A DNA stretch of 64,000 bases, taken from positions 124,001 through 188,000 of the forward strand of contig NZ_FNEZ01000005.1 in NCBI RefSeq assembly GCF_900100375.1. The letters are read 5' to 3'. A model generated the notes under the pieces. It saw only the letters and a list, made by a program, of their open reading frames with translations, had not been told where the DNA came from and made no database searches. The number at the start of each line of letters is the position of its first letter. The stretch's first letter is position 1. Source of the stretch: Flavobacterium noncentrifugens. GTDB taxonomy: Bacteria > Bacteroidota > Bacteroidia > Flavobacteriales > Flavobacteriaceae. Made by a program: the position numbers and the translations under genes. Below, piece by piece: positions 41,555 through 49,570 of the stretch.

Positions 41555-42322
41555 TTGAAAGCAACGATCCACCACAACAATAAAAATTTTGAAATTGATT
41601 TTTCAAATCCGCTTGACATTTCCATTCCGCTGACCAATTCAGATCAAAACCCGATTGCGTGGTATCTCAAAAAACCGGTAATTGAACCCGTGAAATCTGG
41701 CGATTGGATTGGGAAAGTTTCCGAAGGTAAATCGTCTACCAATTTCAACAACATCCAGTTCAATCCGCACGGACACGCCACGCACACCGAATGTCTCGGA
41801 CATATCACGAAGGAATTTTACAGCATCAATCAAAGCTTAAAAACGTTTTTCTTTACGGCAGAACTCATTACGCTGCGGCCTTACGAACAAGGCGAAAATC
41901 ACGTGATAACAAAAATTCAGATTATGGCCGCGTTAGAAGGAAAAACACCCGAAGCCATTGTGATCCGGACTTTACCGAACGATCCCGAGAAATTATCAAG
42001 AAAATATTCGAACACAAATCCGCCATATCTTGATGAAGCCGCCGCGATTTACATCCGCGAAAGCGGCATCAAACACCTGTTGATTGATTTGCCAAGTGTC
42101 GATAAAGAACGTGACGAAGGAAAATTACTGGCACACAAAGCCTTTTGGAACGTTACGAATGTGGATGTTTTAAATGCCGATGCGCGATTGGATGCAACAA
42201 TTACAGAATTAATTTTCGTATCGGATGAAATTCCAGATGGCAGTTATTTCCTGAATTTGCAAATCGCTTCGTTTGAAAATGACGCTTCCCCAAGCAAACC
42301 CGTTTTATACAAATATGATTGA
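41555..42322 (+). CDS. Cyclase family protein (kynurenine formamidase-like), TTG start
   Basis: This 255-aa protein has the metal-binding motif FNPHGHATHTECLGH, the HxGTHxD-type signature of the cyclase/formamidase family. A second conserved part reads LLIDLPSVDKERDEGKLLAHKAFW. Members hydrolyse amide or cyclic bonds with a divalent metal. The first codon is TTG at 41555, 11 bp after hemW; no ATG lies close. Its stop overlaps the next start by several bases. The substrate is not evident. Confidence 0.88.
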   Translation: MKATIHHNNKNFEIDFSNPLDISIPLTNSDQNPIAWYLKKPVIEPVKSGDWIGKVSEGKSSTNFNNIQFNPHGHATHTECLGHITKEFYSINQSLKTFFFTAELITLRPYEQGENHVITKIQIMAALEGKTPEAIVIRTLPNDPEKLSRKYSNTNPPYLDEAAAIYIRESGIKHLLIDLPSVDKERDEGKLLAHKAFWNVTNVDVLNADARLDATITELIFVSDEIPDGSYFLNLQIASFENDASPSKPVLYKYD

Positions 42323-42716
42323 AATCTCTACAGATAAAAGCAGGCTTGATGTGCCGTTTATTCAGAATTTCCTGAAAGATATTTATTGGGCAGCCGGACG
42401 CACGATTGAAGAAGTGCAAACGACAATCGATCATTCGCATTGCTTTGGGATTTATCTCGACGGCAGGCAAATCGGCTTTGCACGCGTGATTACCGATTAT
42501 GTGGTTTTTGCTTATATGATGGATGTTTTCATTGCTGAAGAACAACGCGGAAACGGATATTCGTCTATTTTAATTAAAGCCATGCTCGAAGATCCGAAAT
42601 TGCAACAGCTCAAAATTTGGCGACTGGCAACAACCGACGCGCATTTTTTATATGAGAAATTCGGCTTTAAATTATTGGCACATCCCGAAAAAATGATGGA
42701 AAAAGTAATCAAATGA
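42315..42716 (+). CDS. GNAT family N-acetyltransferase
   Basis: This 133-aa protein from ATG 42315 (MIEISTDKSRLDVPFIQNFL) has the acetyl-CoA loop in VFIAEEQRGNGYSSILIKAM and the C-terminal HFLYEKFGFKLL. It overlaps the end of the cyclase gene by 8 bases and the DUF4260 gene by 4 (ATGA), so translation is coupled. It acetylates a small molecule or protein amine of unknown identity. Confidence 0.9.
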   Translation: MIEISTDKSRLDVPFIQNFLKDIYWAAGRTIEEVQTTIDHSHCFGIYLDGRQIGFARVITDYVVFAYMMDVFIAEEQRGNGYSSILIKAMLEDPKLQQLKIWRLATTDAHFLYEKFGFKLLAHPEKMMEKVIK

Positions 42717-43072
42717 AAACAACGCTTAAGTTAGAAGAATTTGGAATGTTTGTATTTGGAATCTGGCTTTTCAGTCTTTTAAATTATCAATGGTGGTGGT
42801 TTTTGGCTTTGATTTTCGCGCCTGATTTTTCGATGATCGGATATGCTTTCGGAAATAAAACCGGTGCTTTCTCCTATAATTTATTCCACCATCGCGGCTT
42901 GGCCATTTTGGTTTACCTGCTTGGGATTTATCTGAAAATAAATGCTTTGCAGCTCATTGGAATCATATTATTTTCACACGCTTCATTGGACCGGATTTTT
43001 GGTTACGGACTTAAATATGAAAACGGATTTCAATTTACGCACTTGGGGAAAATAGGAAAAGAACAATCATGA
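42713..43072 (+). CDS. DUF4260 family membrane protein
   Basis: This 119-aa protein has three to four membrane segments and the DUF4260 landmarks WWWFLALIFAPDFSMIGYAFG and YNLFHHRG. It ends HASLDRIFGYGLKY. Function unknown. It is part of a run of overlapping genes (ATGA overlaps on both sides, 42713-42716 and 43069-43072). Confidence 0.9.
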   Translation: MKTTLKLEEFGMFVFGIWLFSLLNYQWWWFLALIFAPDFSMIGYAFGNKTGAFSYNLFHHRGLAILVYLLGIYLKINALQLIGIILFSHASLDRIFGYGLKYENGFQFTHLGKIGKEQS

Positions 43073-43434
43073 ACATACAACAATACTTCGAATACTGCCT
43101 TTCTAAAAACGCCGTGACCGAGCATTTTCCGTTTGATGAAGATACTTTGGTCTTTAAAGTATGCGGGAAGATGTTTGCATTGTCTTCGCTAAGCGCCTGG
43201 GAATCGGGCAAACCGTCGGTCAATTTAAAATGCGATCCCGAATATGCCGAAAAACTTCGGGCGCAATATGACGACATCAAACCCGGATTCCACATGAGCA
43301 AAGTGCATTGGAACACAATCGCGATCAACAGCGATGTATCTGATGCGATGCTTAAAAAACTCATCGACCATTCGTATGATTTGGTTTTTAAAAGCCTGAC
43401 AAAGAAAATTCAGGACGAAATAAATGGGCATTAG
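43069..43434 (+). CDS. MmcQ/YjbR family protein
   Basis: This 121-aa protein has the YjbR pattern: FPFDEDTLVFKVCGKMFAL, SVNLKCDPEYAEKLR, PGFHMSKVHWNTIAI and a C-terminal helix SYDLVFKSL. The family has a double-wing DNA-binding-like fold, but binding is not proven for most members. It ends the hemW operon. A new promoter follows for the next gene. Confidence 0.9.
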   Translation: MNIQQYFEYCLSKNAVTEHFPFDEDTLVFKVCGKMFALSSLSAWESGKPSVNLKCDPEYAEKLRAQYDDIKPGFHMSKVHWNTIAINSDVSDAMLKKLIDHSYDLVFKSLTKKIQDEINGH

Positions 43435-43447
43435 CTGCGTTTTTTAT

Positions 43448-43455
43448 TAAATTTG
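43448..43455 (+). promoter_or_regulatory. -7 box of the PH-domain gene
   Basis: TAAATTTG lies 20 bp before the ATG at 43475, and just upstream of a farther ATG at 43457, which it makes less likely. Confidence 0.55.
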
Positions 43456-43474
43456 GATGCAATTTAAAAACGAC

Positions 43475-44227
43475 ATGAAAGAACAGATCAAAAAATTCCT
43501 GAACGAAGAGCAAGATCCGAAAGCGATTGAAAAAATCACGACAAAACTCAACGATTTGCTGATGAAAAACGAGGAAATCGGATATATTGGCGTACAGAAA
43601 AAACCTGCAATCACGGTTTTTCCAGACAGCATCGTACTCACAAACAAGCGCATCATCATGTGCAAGCCCAAAAATTTAGGCTTGTCGATGGATTTTACTG
43701 ATTACTCCTGGGAAGATATTGTTGGAACGGTCGTAAAAGAAAATATCCTGGGTTCTGAATTTTCGTTTTCAACCAAAACCGACATTCAAGTCTCAATCGA
43801 TTACCTTCCGAAAACACAGGCGCGCAAAATTTATACGTATGCCAAAGAGCAGTTGGAATTGTTGAAAGAAGGCGCTTTTGCGAATGTTGCTCCGGTCGTT
43901 ACAACTGAGGAAGTTTTACAGCCAGAGCCGGTTTCACCAATAGCTGCAGTTCCGGAAATCATCGAAGAAGCCGAAGCGATCGAAGAAATGGAAACCGAAG
44001 AAGTAACCAACTTTGCCGAGATTCTTCCGGTTGCACAATCCGGTTACCGGGATGAAAAACAACATCCGGATGGATTTCCACAAGTTGAAAAAGAAAGATC
44101 TTTAGGGGATTTGTCAAATGAAGAATTATTCGAAAAGCTGCAGAATTATAAAAAACTCCTTGACAACGGCCTGATTTTACAAGGCGAATATGACAACCTG
44201 AAAAAGGAAATCTTAAGCCACATGTAA
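43475..44227 (+). CDS. Bacterial PH-domain protein with SHOCT-like tail
   Basis: This 250-aa cytoplasmic protein has a PH-like domain (residues about 25-130, IVLTNKRIIMCKPKNLGLSMDF, DYSWEDIVGTVVKENIL). An acidic Glu/Val/Pro-rich linker follows (about 135-200). The C-terminus SNEELFEKLQNYKKLLDNGL with GEYDNLKKEILS is a SHOCT domain. Such proteins probably oligomerise or bind other partners; no reaction is known. It converges with the PAP2 gene, leaving only one base between stops. Confidence 0.85.
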   Translation: MKEQIKKFLNEEQDPKAIEKITTKLNDLLMKNEEIGYIGVQKKPAITVFPDSIVLTNKRIIMCKPKNLGLSMDFTDYSWEDIVGTVVKENILGSEFSFSTKTDIQVSIDYLPKTQARKIYTYAKEQLELLKEGAFANVAPVVTTEEVLQPEPVSPIAAVPEIIEEAEAIEEMETEEVTNFAEILPVAQSGYRDEKQHPDGFPQVEKERSLGDLSNEELFEKLQNYKKLLDNGLILQGEYDNLKKEILSHM

Positions 44228-44228
44228 T

Positions 44229-45125
44229 TCAAAAACTTCCTGCAATCCCGATCGTGTTGGTGGTGAACTGGAAATTCCAGGAAATCTTTTTGGCAGTAGG
44301 ATCGGTTTTGTATTTTTTTTCTTTGTTGAGGTAATTGTCAATTCCGTCTACAACGGCAACACTCAAAGCAGTACTCAAAGCCACATCGGTAAGCCAGTGT
44401 GCGCCTGCCCAAAGCCTCGAAAGCGGTGCGACCATGCCAACGGCGTATATTCCAGATTTGATCCACGGATTTTTAAACTGTTTTCCAATCGCATACGCGG
44501 TCGTAAAGCTCAAAACGGTATGCCCGGATGGAAAAGAATTGTAACTCGGTTTTCCCGACAAAGGTTTGAAAGAAGCCGGGCCTTCGCGAAGGATTGGCCT
44601 ACCGCGGCCCACGATCGTTTTTGCGAAAGTCTGAATAATTCCCGAAGCGGTCGCCGAAGAAATCAACAAGACGCCGGTTTTCCTGATTTTTTCGTTGTCG
44701 GTCAACAATCCAAATAAATACACGCCGCCGGTAATGCCGTAATTGTTTTGCGGGCTTCCAAAATACCAGCCGAATTGCTTGATGTCTCGGGGTGCACCTT
44801 TGCCCTGGTTCATGAAATAATCACTCGTTTCATCATCGGCAAGAAACAAAAGCGCCGTTCCGGTTGTGACCGCGCCAAAAGTCAGCAGGTCTTTTTTCTG
44901 CCATTTGAAAGGCTGGGTGTAGGCGTGTTTGATTCCGCCCCAGATATTCCGCCCGTCGTATTTTAAATTTTTCCACATCGAAGCATTGATGCTGTCGGTT
45001 TTTACCGAATCGATCACTGCGACAATCGTATCTTGTGCGGTGCTTTGCAAACTCGAAAGCAATAAAACGAGCAGAAAAAATCTGTAAAATAACTTAAAGG
45101 GAGCGAATTTGAAGCTGTTGCGCAT
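44229..45125 (-). CDS. PAP2-family phosphatase
   Basis: This 298-aa protein has a signal or TM segment (about 10-28). The three PAP2 motifs are IVGRGRPI, SFPSGHT and SRLWAGAHWLTDV, with the catalytic His pair in SGHT and GAHWLTD. It dephosphorylates lipid or undecaprenyl-type phosphates in the envelope. The PAP2 core is mostly hydrophobic. A minus-strand -7 box (TACCTTTG, 45155-45162) lies upstream. Confidence 0.92.
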   Translation of the reverse strand: MRNSFKFAPFKLFYRFFLLVLLLSSLQSTAQDTIVAVIDSVKTDSINASMWKNLKYDGRNIWGGIKHAYTQPFKWQKKDLLTFGAVTTGTALLFLADDETSDYFMNQGKGAPRDIKQFGWYFGSPQNNYGITGGVYLFGLLTDNEKIRKTGVLLISSATASGIIQTFAKTIVGRGRPILREGPASFKPLSGKPSYNSFPSGHTVLSFTTAYAIGKQFKNPWIKSGIYAVGMVAPLSRLWAGAHWLTDVALSTALSVAVVDGIDNYLNKEKKYKTDPTAKKISWNFQFTTNTIGIAGSF

Positions 45126-45188
45126 TAGATATTTACTGCTTTGGATAAGAATGCCAAAGGTAAGAATTAATCACTTTGCTTCAAGAAA

Positions 45189-46310
45189 TTACTGCATAGT
45201 CTTCTTTTGCTTGGCTACAAAATTTTCGGCCTGAAGCTCAAGCAATTCGGTGGCTTTGCTGCGTTGCAGGTCGTAAAGTTTTTTGTCTTCAGAAATATCA
45301 GCATAGACTTTATCATGCATCGATGCACTCGTTTTTACAAGCAGTTCCCGCTGGTATTTGTCCTGAGAAATAGTGGCTTTCAGAGCTGTTTCGAGATCTT
45401 CGAGCTTAAAATCATATTCGCCCTTCGGAGATAAAAGTTTCGCAATAATTGGAGAAGTTTCGATAGCAAGAAACAACAACATGATAAAAAATGAAGGCAG
45501 CCAAGGGAGTTTGTTCAAAGCATTGATTCGCGCCATCAATCCGTCAAAGCCGTCGATTATGGGTTGTGTATCGGTCACTTTTTTGTCGAGATCGGTTTGC
45601 AGCGTTTTGGCTTTTTTGTCGTTGTATGCGATTTTGTCGAGGTTGGTTTTCCTTAGTGCGTTGAGTTCGGCTTTTGCCAGATCATGCTTTGCGATCTTTT
45701 CTTTAAAAACCGGTCCTTTGCCCAATTTCATTGTGCCCTTTGTGCCTTCGGCTTCAGTGATATACGTTTCATAAAGCGTGTTGACTTCCTTTTCCTTTTT
45801 TGTGATTTCCGATTTCAGGCTGTCGGTTTGGGCTTTGTTTTTATCAAGATCGGATTTGAAGTAATCGGCGACCTGCTTTTTATTGGCTAAAGCCATTGCA
45901 TTTTTCTCTTTCAGTAAAACCGTGTTGATCTCTTTTTCAAAGATTTTGATTTCCAATGGTTTCGAAATGACGATCGCAATGATGATTGCCAATGCGATCC
46001 GTGGCGTCGCCTGAAGGAATTCACTACTAAAACTGTCGCGTTTTCTAATGGTCGAAACGATAAACCGGTCGAGGTTAAAAATCAACAATCCCCAAACCAA
46101 TCCAAAACCAATTGCGGGGTAAATGTTGTCAAATACGGTAAAAAGCGCATAAGCACTCGCGATAAAAGCCATAACGGCGGTGAAGAAAACGGTGGCGCCA
46201 ATGCCTGAGAATTTGGTTTGTTCGCCTTCGGAGCAGTTTTCGAGCAAATTTTTGTCGGCCCCGGAACACAGGATGAAGAATTGTTTCAGCATGATTTGAT
46301 TTTTTTCCAT
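45189..46310 (-). CDS. DUF4407 family membrane protein
   Basis: This 373-aa protein has the DUF4407 opening (FFILCSGADKNLLENC) and four TMs (about 33-50, 60-80, 93-112, 275-295). A long coiled coil (about 118-260) lies between the third and fourth TM and is rich in Lys/Glu/Asp. The family is of unknown function. A minus-strand TACTTTTG box lies at 46406-46413. The start could also be Met7. Confidence 0.9.
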   Translation of the reverse strand: MEKNQIMLKQFFILCSGADKNLLENCSEGEQTKFSGIGATVFFTAVMAFIASAYALFTVFDNIYPAIGFGLVWGLLIFNLDRFIVSTIRKRDSFSSEFLQATPRIALAIIIAIVISKPLEIKIFEKEINTVLLKEKNAMALANKKQVADYFKSDLDKNKAQTDSLKSEITKKEKEVNTLYETYITEAEGTKGTMKLGKGPVFKEKIAKHDLAKAELNALRKTNLDKIAYNDKKAKTLQTDLDKKVTDTQPIIDGFDGLMARINALNKLPWLPSFFIMLLFLAIETSPIIAKLLSPKGEYDFKLEDLETALKATISQDKYQRELLVKTSASMHDKVYADISEDKKLYDLQRSKATELLELQAENFVAKQKKTMQ

Positions 46311-46546
46311 GGCGCTATAGAATCCCGACGGTTCGGGACTGATATGCCACAGGTGATTAGTGATTGATGATGCCTTAGCCTGAAAATCATCGGGCTACGA
46401 CCTTACAAAAGTAACGCCAAAAAATTAAATATGGTATAAATGCCTGGCTGTATTTGCATTGTGCATTTACTACGGTGGTAATTTTGAATCGAAAACATGC
46501 CGTAATCCACATATAAAACTGTTATTTTGCAGGTATAAAAAGTGTG

Positions 46547-47788
46547 ATGAACAACCAGAAAGTTTTGATTATCGGTATGGTCTGGCCTGAACCCAATTCG
46601 TCTGCGGCCGGAACCCGCATGCTGCAATTGATCGGCTTGTTGCAGCAAAACGGTTGTGAGATCATTTTTGCATCCGCCGCTTCCGACAGCGAATTTGCTT
46701 TTGATGTCACTCAGATTGGGATTGGAAAAGTTTCGATTGTATTGAATGATGCTTCATTTGATGAATTCGTAAAAACCTTGAATCCGCAAATGGTGCTGTT
46801 TGACCGTTTTGTGACCGAAGAGCAATTCGGCTGGCGCGTTGCCGAAAATTGCCCAAATGCCTTGCGGATTTTAGATACCGAAGATTTGCATTTTTTGCGC
46901 CTCGCACGGCAATTGGCATTTAAGGAAAAACGGGAATTTTCAACACATGATTTATTTTCTGATACGGCAAAAAGGGAAATTGCGAGCATTTTACGCTGTG
47001 ACCTTTCGCTGATCATATCTAAAACCGAAATGGAGTTGCTGAAAAACGACTTTAAAATCGATGCTTCACTATTGCATTATCTCCCTTTTTTGGTTGATGA
47101 AATTAAGGAACGAGTTATAGAAAGCTGGCCCGGTTTTTCTGATCGGAAGGATTTTGTCTTCATCGGAAACTTTCTTCACGAACCCAATTGGAACACCGTT
47201 CAATATTTAAAAGAAACCATTTGGCCACGAATTAACGAATTGTTGCCTGATGTTTCGCTTCAGGTTTATGGCGCTTATCCATCGCAAAAAGCATTGCAGC
47301 TTCACAAGCCTTTCGAAAACTTTTACATCAACGGAAGAGCGACATCTGCCACAGCCGTTGTAAAAAAGGCACGCGTTGTTTTAGCGCCAATTCGTTTTGG
47401 GGCTGGGGCCAAAGGCAAACTGATTGAAGCGATGCAGTGCGGAACACCAAGTGTTACCACTACAATCGGAGCCGAATCGATGCATGGGAATTTTTCATGG
47501 AACGGAACAATTGCCAATGATCCCGAGGAAATTGCAAAAGCCGCCGCCGAATTATACCAAAATGAAACACTGTGGAAACAATCGCAATCAAACGGGATCA
47601 CAATCATAAACAACCGCTATTCAAAACATATTTTTGAGAAAAATTTCATCGATGCTATTTCTGAAATCCAGTCAAAACTGGCAAAACACCGGCAGCAAAA
47701 TTTCATCGGAGCCATATTGCAGCACCATCTGCTGACAAGTACAAAATACCTTTCACGTTGGATTGAAGCGAAAAACTCAAAAAACTGA
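46547..47788 (+). CDS. Family 4-type glycosyltransferase
   Basis: This 413-aa protein has a GT-B fold. N-terminal VLIIGMVWPEPNSSAAGTRMLQL and C-terminal VYGAYPSQKA, VVLAPIRFGAGAKGKLIEAMQCGTPSV are the nucleotide-sugar region of GT4 proteins. It has no membrane segment and acts in the cytoplasm. It is a single gene. The start is ATG 46547; a GTG one codon earlier is also possible. The acceptor is unknown. Confidence 0.9.
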   Translation: MNNQKVLIIGMVWPEPNSSAAGTRMLQLIGLLQQNGCEIIFASAASDSEFAFDVTQIGIGKVSIVLNDASFDEFVKTLNPQMVLFDRFVTEEQFGWRVAENCPNALRILDTEDLHFLRLARQLAFKEKREFSTHDLFSDTAKREIASILRCDLSLIISKTEMELLKNDFKIDASLLHYLPFLVDEIKERVIESWPGFSDRKDFVFIGNFLHEPNWNTVQYLKETIWPRINELLPDVSLQVYGAYPSQKALQLHKPFENFYINGRATSATAVVKKARVVLAPIRFGAGAKGKLIEAMQCGTPSVTTTIGAESMHGNFSWNGTIANDPEEIAKAAAELYQNETLWKQSQSNGITIINNRYSKHIFEKNFIDAISEIQSKLAKHRQQNFIGAILQHHLLTSTKYLSRWIEAKNSKN

Positions 47789-47906
47789 TTTTATTTAAAA
47801 TAAAACTCTGAAAATCAGTTAAATAAAGAATAAAAGCGTACTTTTAAAATCCCCTGTCGGCATTTTCGTCCCCAAATTTCAAACCCGTATTTTAGTAACC
47901 AATAAA

Positions 47907-47914
47907 TATATTTG
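47907..47914 (+). promoter_or_regulatory. -7 box immediately upstream of 47920
   Basis: TATATTTG ends 5 nt before the ATG, so this mRNA may also be leaderless. Confidence 0.6.
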
Positions 47915-47919
47915 AAATT

Positions 47920-48735
47920 ATGAAAAGATTTACGCAGACATTTTTAGTAGCATTTGCCGCATTGGTTTTGACCAGCAATCTCGCGGCGCAGGAGCAAAAA
48001 CAAAACTTTGTTACCGTAACGACCCTGCATTGGAATTTACAAAAACTGAATTTCGATCAAAAAGACTGGATCGCGCTCGAAAAGGAATATTTGGACAAAG
48101 TCACCAAAAAAAACGAATTTATCCTTGAACAAACAGTCCTGATGCACCATTTTACTGCCGACAACTCCGAACTGCTTTTGATTACGACTTATCCATCGTG
48201 GGAAGCGATTGAAAAAGCAGGAAAAAAATCCGATGAATTGGTGATGGCCGCCTGGCCCGATGAAAAAGCACGAAATGCTTATTTTGAAAAAAAAGAAGCT
48301 TTTTATGCCGGAAACCATTCTGATGAAATTTACAAAACCACGCCTGGCGTTAAAAATGCGGCTGCAAAATCAGATAAAGCCATGGTTTATTATGTTCGAA
48401 AAAGCCATTGGGCGTTTCCTAAAGATGGCAATGAAAAGGAATTTGGCGCACTCGCAACAAAATTCCTTGACGCGACAACCTATAAAAACGATCTCGTAAA
48501 ATCCTATTATTCGCTGGTGCACGCCTGGGGTTCAGACAATACCGAACTGGTCGAGACTTTTGTCGTAGACAATATGGGAGATATCGAAAAACTGAATGAG
48601 AAAAACCGCGAATTGTTCAGGGCGGCAATGCCTGACGAAGCCAAAAGAAAGGAATTCAACACGGCATACGGAAAATATTTTACGCGCGTGCATGCCGATT
48701 ACATTTACAAATCGGTTCCTGAATTAATGAAGTAG
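47920..48735 (+). CDS. Exported protein made of two related halves
   Basis: This 271-aa protein has a signal peptide (MKRFTQTFLVAFAALVLTS, cleavage near 23). The body contains the same unit twice (about 30-145 and 155-268). Both units have a beta strand start, an acidic helix, W/S-D-N-(S/T)-E-L, a D-E-A-R/K stretch and end in IYK(S/T). The fold resembles two antibiotic-biosynthesis-monooxygenase-type ferredoxin-like units, but this is a guess. Function unknown. It has its own promoter 5 nt before the start codon. Confidence 0.8.
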   Translation: MKRFTQTFLVAFAALVLTSNLAAQEQKQNFVTVTTLHWNLQKLNFDQKDWIALEKEYLDKVTKKNEFILEQTVLMHHFTADNSELLLITTYPSWEAIEKAGKKSDELVMAAWPDEKARNAYFEKKEAFYAGNHSDEIYKTTPGVKNAAAKSDKAMVYYVRKSHWAFPKDGNEKEFGALATKFLDATTYKNDLVKSYYSLVHAWGSDNTELVETFVVDNMGDIEKLNEKNRELFRAAMPDEAKRKEFNTAYGKYFTRVHADYIYKSVPELMK

Positions 48736-48805
48736 TTCAACGTTTTAGAGTTTCGAGTGGCAAAGTTGCAAAGTTTAAATTCGGTCTTTGGCCGGATTTT
48801 TTATT

Positions 48806-48890
48806 TGGGCGTTGCCCTGCGGGCCAGGCTGTTCGCTGTATCTTTTTTTCGTGCCTCAAAAAAGGATGCCGCTTCCATCCTTAACGCGTG
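48806..48890 (+). repeat. R1 dispersed repeat, copy g
   Basis: Full-length R1: GGGCGTTGCCCTGCGGGCC, TGTTCGCTGTATCTTTTTTT, CGTGCCTC, AAAAAAGGATGCCGCTTCC, ATCCTTAACGCG. It forms an inverted pair with copy h on the other side of the gene at 48917-49348. Confidence 0.8.
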
Positions 48891-48916
48891 CCAACGGCAA
48901 ACAAGAAACAACATGA

Positions 48917-49348
48917 TTATAAGCCATCAATTTTTTTATCCGAAGATAATTCGCCGTTGACATAATTTTTAATTCGGATGCGCTTTCCATTTTCATCATA
49001 AAAAAACCAGTCGCCTGTGTAATGCCAATGCGTAACCGAATCTGTGATAGCCATTTTTGTTTTTCCTTGAGATTTGACCATTCCGTTTTCGTAATAATTC
49101 GTGACTTCGCAAATGCTATTTTTATAGTGCTCTTTTTTCTCGAGTTTGTTGTTGGCAAAACTTTTCCAAGTGCCTTTCTCGATTCCTTTTTTGTACTTTC
49201 CAGTTGATTTGTATGGAATATTATTTACGGTGTCGGCATAAACCCAACGGCCTTGTTTTTCCTTGTTCTTTGTTTGGTTGATCTTGCAGCCTGAAGATAG
49301 AATCAGCAGTAAAATCAAATATGGAGCGATTTTGTTAAGGATTTTCAT
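48917..49348 (-). CDS. MORN/YwqK-type lipoprotein between inverted R1 repeats
   Basis: This 143-aa lipoprotein has a signal ending in LSSGC (acylated Cys about 21). Repeats of G-x-W/Y-x-x-Y follow (STGKYKKGIEKGTWKSF, HWHYTGDWFFYDENGKRI, ENGMVKSQGK), the MORN-like pattern of YwqK proteins. YwqK in Bacillus is linked to an antitoxin, but that role is not implied here. The gene sits alone between two inverted R1 repeats (48806-48890 and 49398-49485), which could allow movement as a cassette. Confidence 0.8.
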   Translation of the reverse strand: MKILNKIAPYLILLLILSSGCKINQTKNKEKQGRWVYADTVNNIPYKSTGKYKKGIEKGTWKSFANNKLEKKEHYKNSICEVTNYYENGMVKSQGKTKMAITDSVTHWHYTGDWFFYDENGKRIRIKNYVNGELSSDKKIDGL

Positions 49349-49397
49349 TTGCGGGAATTTACATAAATGTAATGAAAATACTGGTTGTTTTGAAGTT

Positions 49398-49485
49398 GGC
49401 CCGCGTTAGTGATGGAAGCGAAAATCCTTTTGAAGCGCAGCGGAAAAAGATTGCAGCGGACAGCGCGGCCCGCAGGGCAACGCCA
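49398..49485 (-). repeat. R1 dispersed repeat, copy h
   Basis: Minus-strand full-length R1: GGCGTTGCCCTGCGGGCC, GCTGTCCGCTGCAATCTTTT, CGCTGCGCTTC, AAAAGGATTTTCGCTTCC, ACTAACGCGGG. The R2 palindrome starts 7 bp away. Confidence 0.8.
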
Positions 49486-49492
49486 AAATAAA

Positions 49493-49552
49493 AACCATTA
49501 AGGCATTAAGTTTCATTAAGCGCACTTAATTTTCTTAATTCCTTAATGGTTT
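49493..49552. repeat. R2 palindrome, copy b
   Basis: AACCATTAAGG and CCTTAATGGTT arms with a related centre (TTTCATTAAG). It lies just past the dipeptidase stop, so it may terminate that gene. Confidence 0.7.
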
Positions 49553-49570
49553 TAGAATTATTTCGGGAAA

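Noticed and set aside
48917..49348. Toxin-antitoxin system from the YwqK-like protein
   Set aside because: No toxin gene is adjacent and the protein is a lipoprotein; the YwqK name alone is not evidence.
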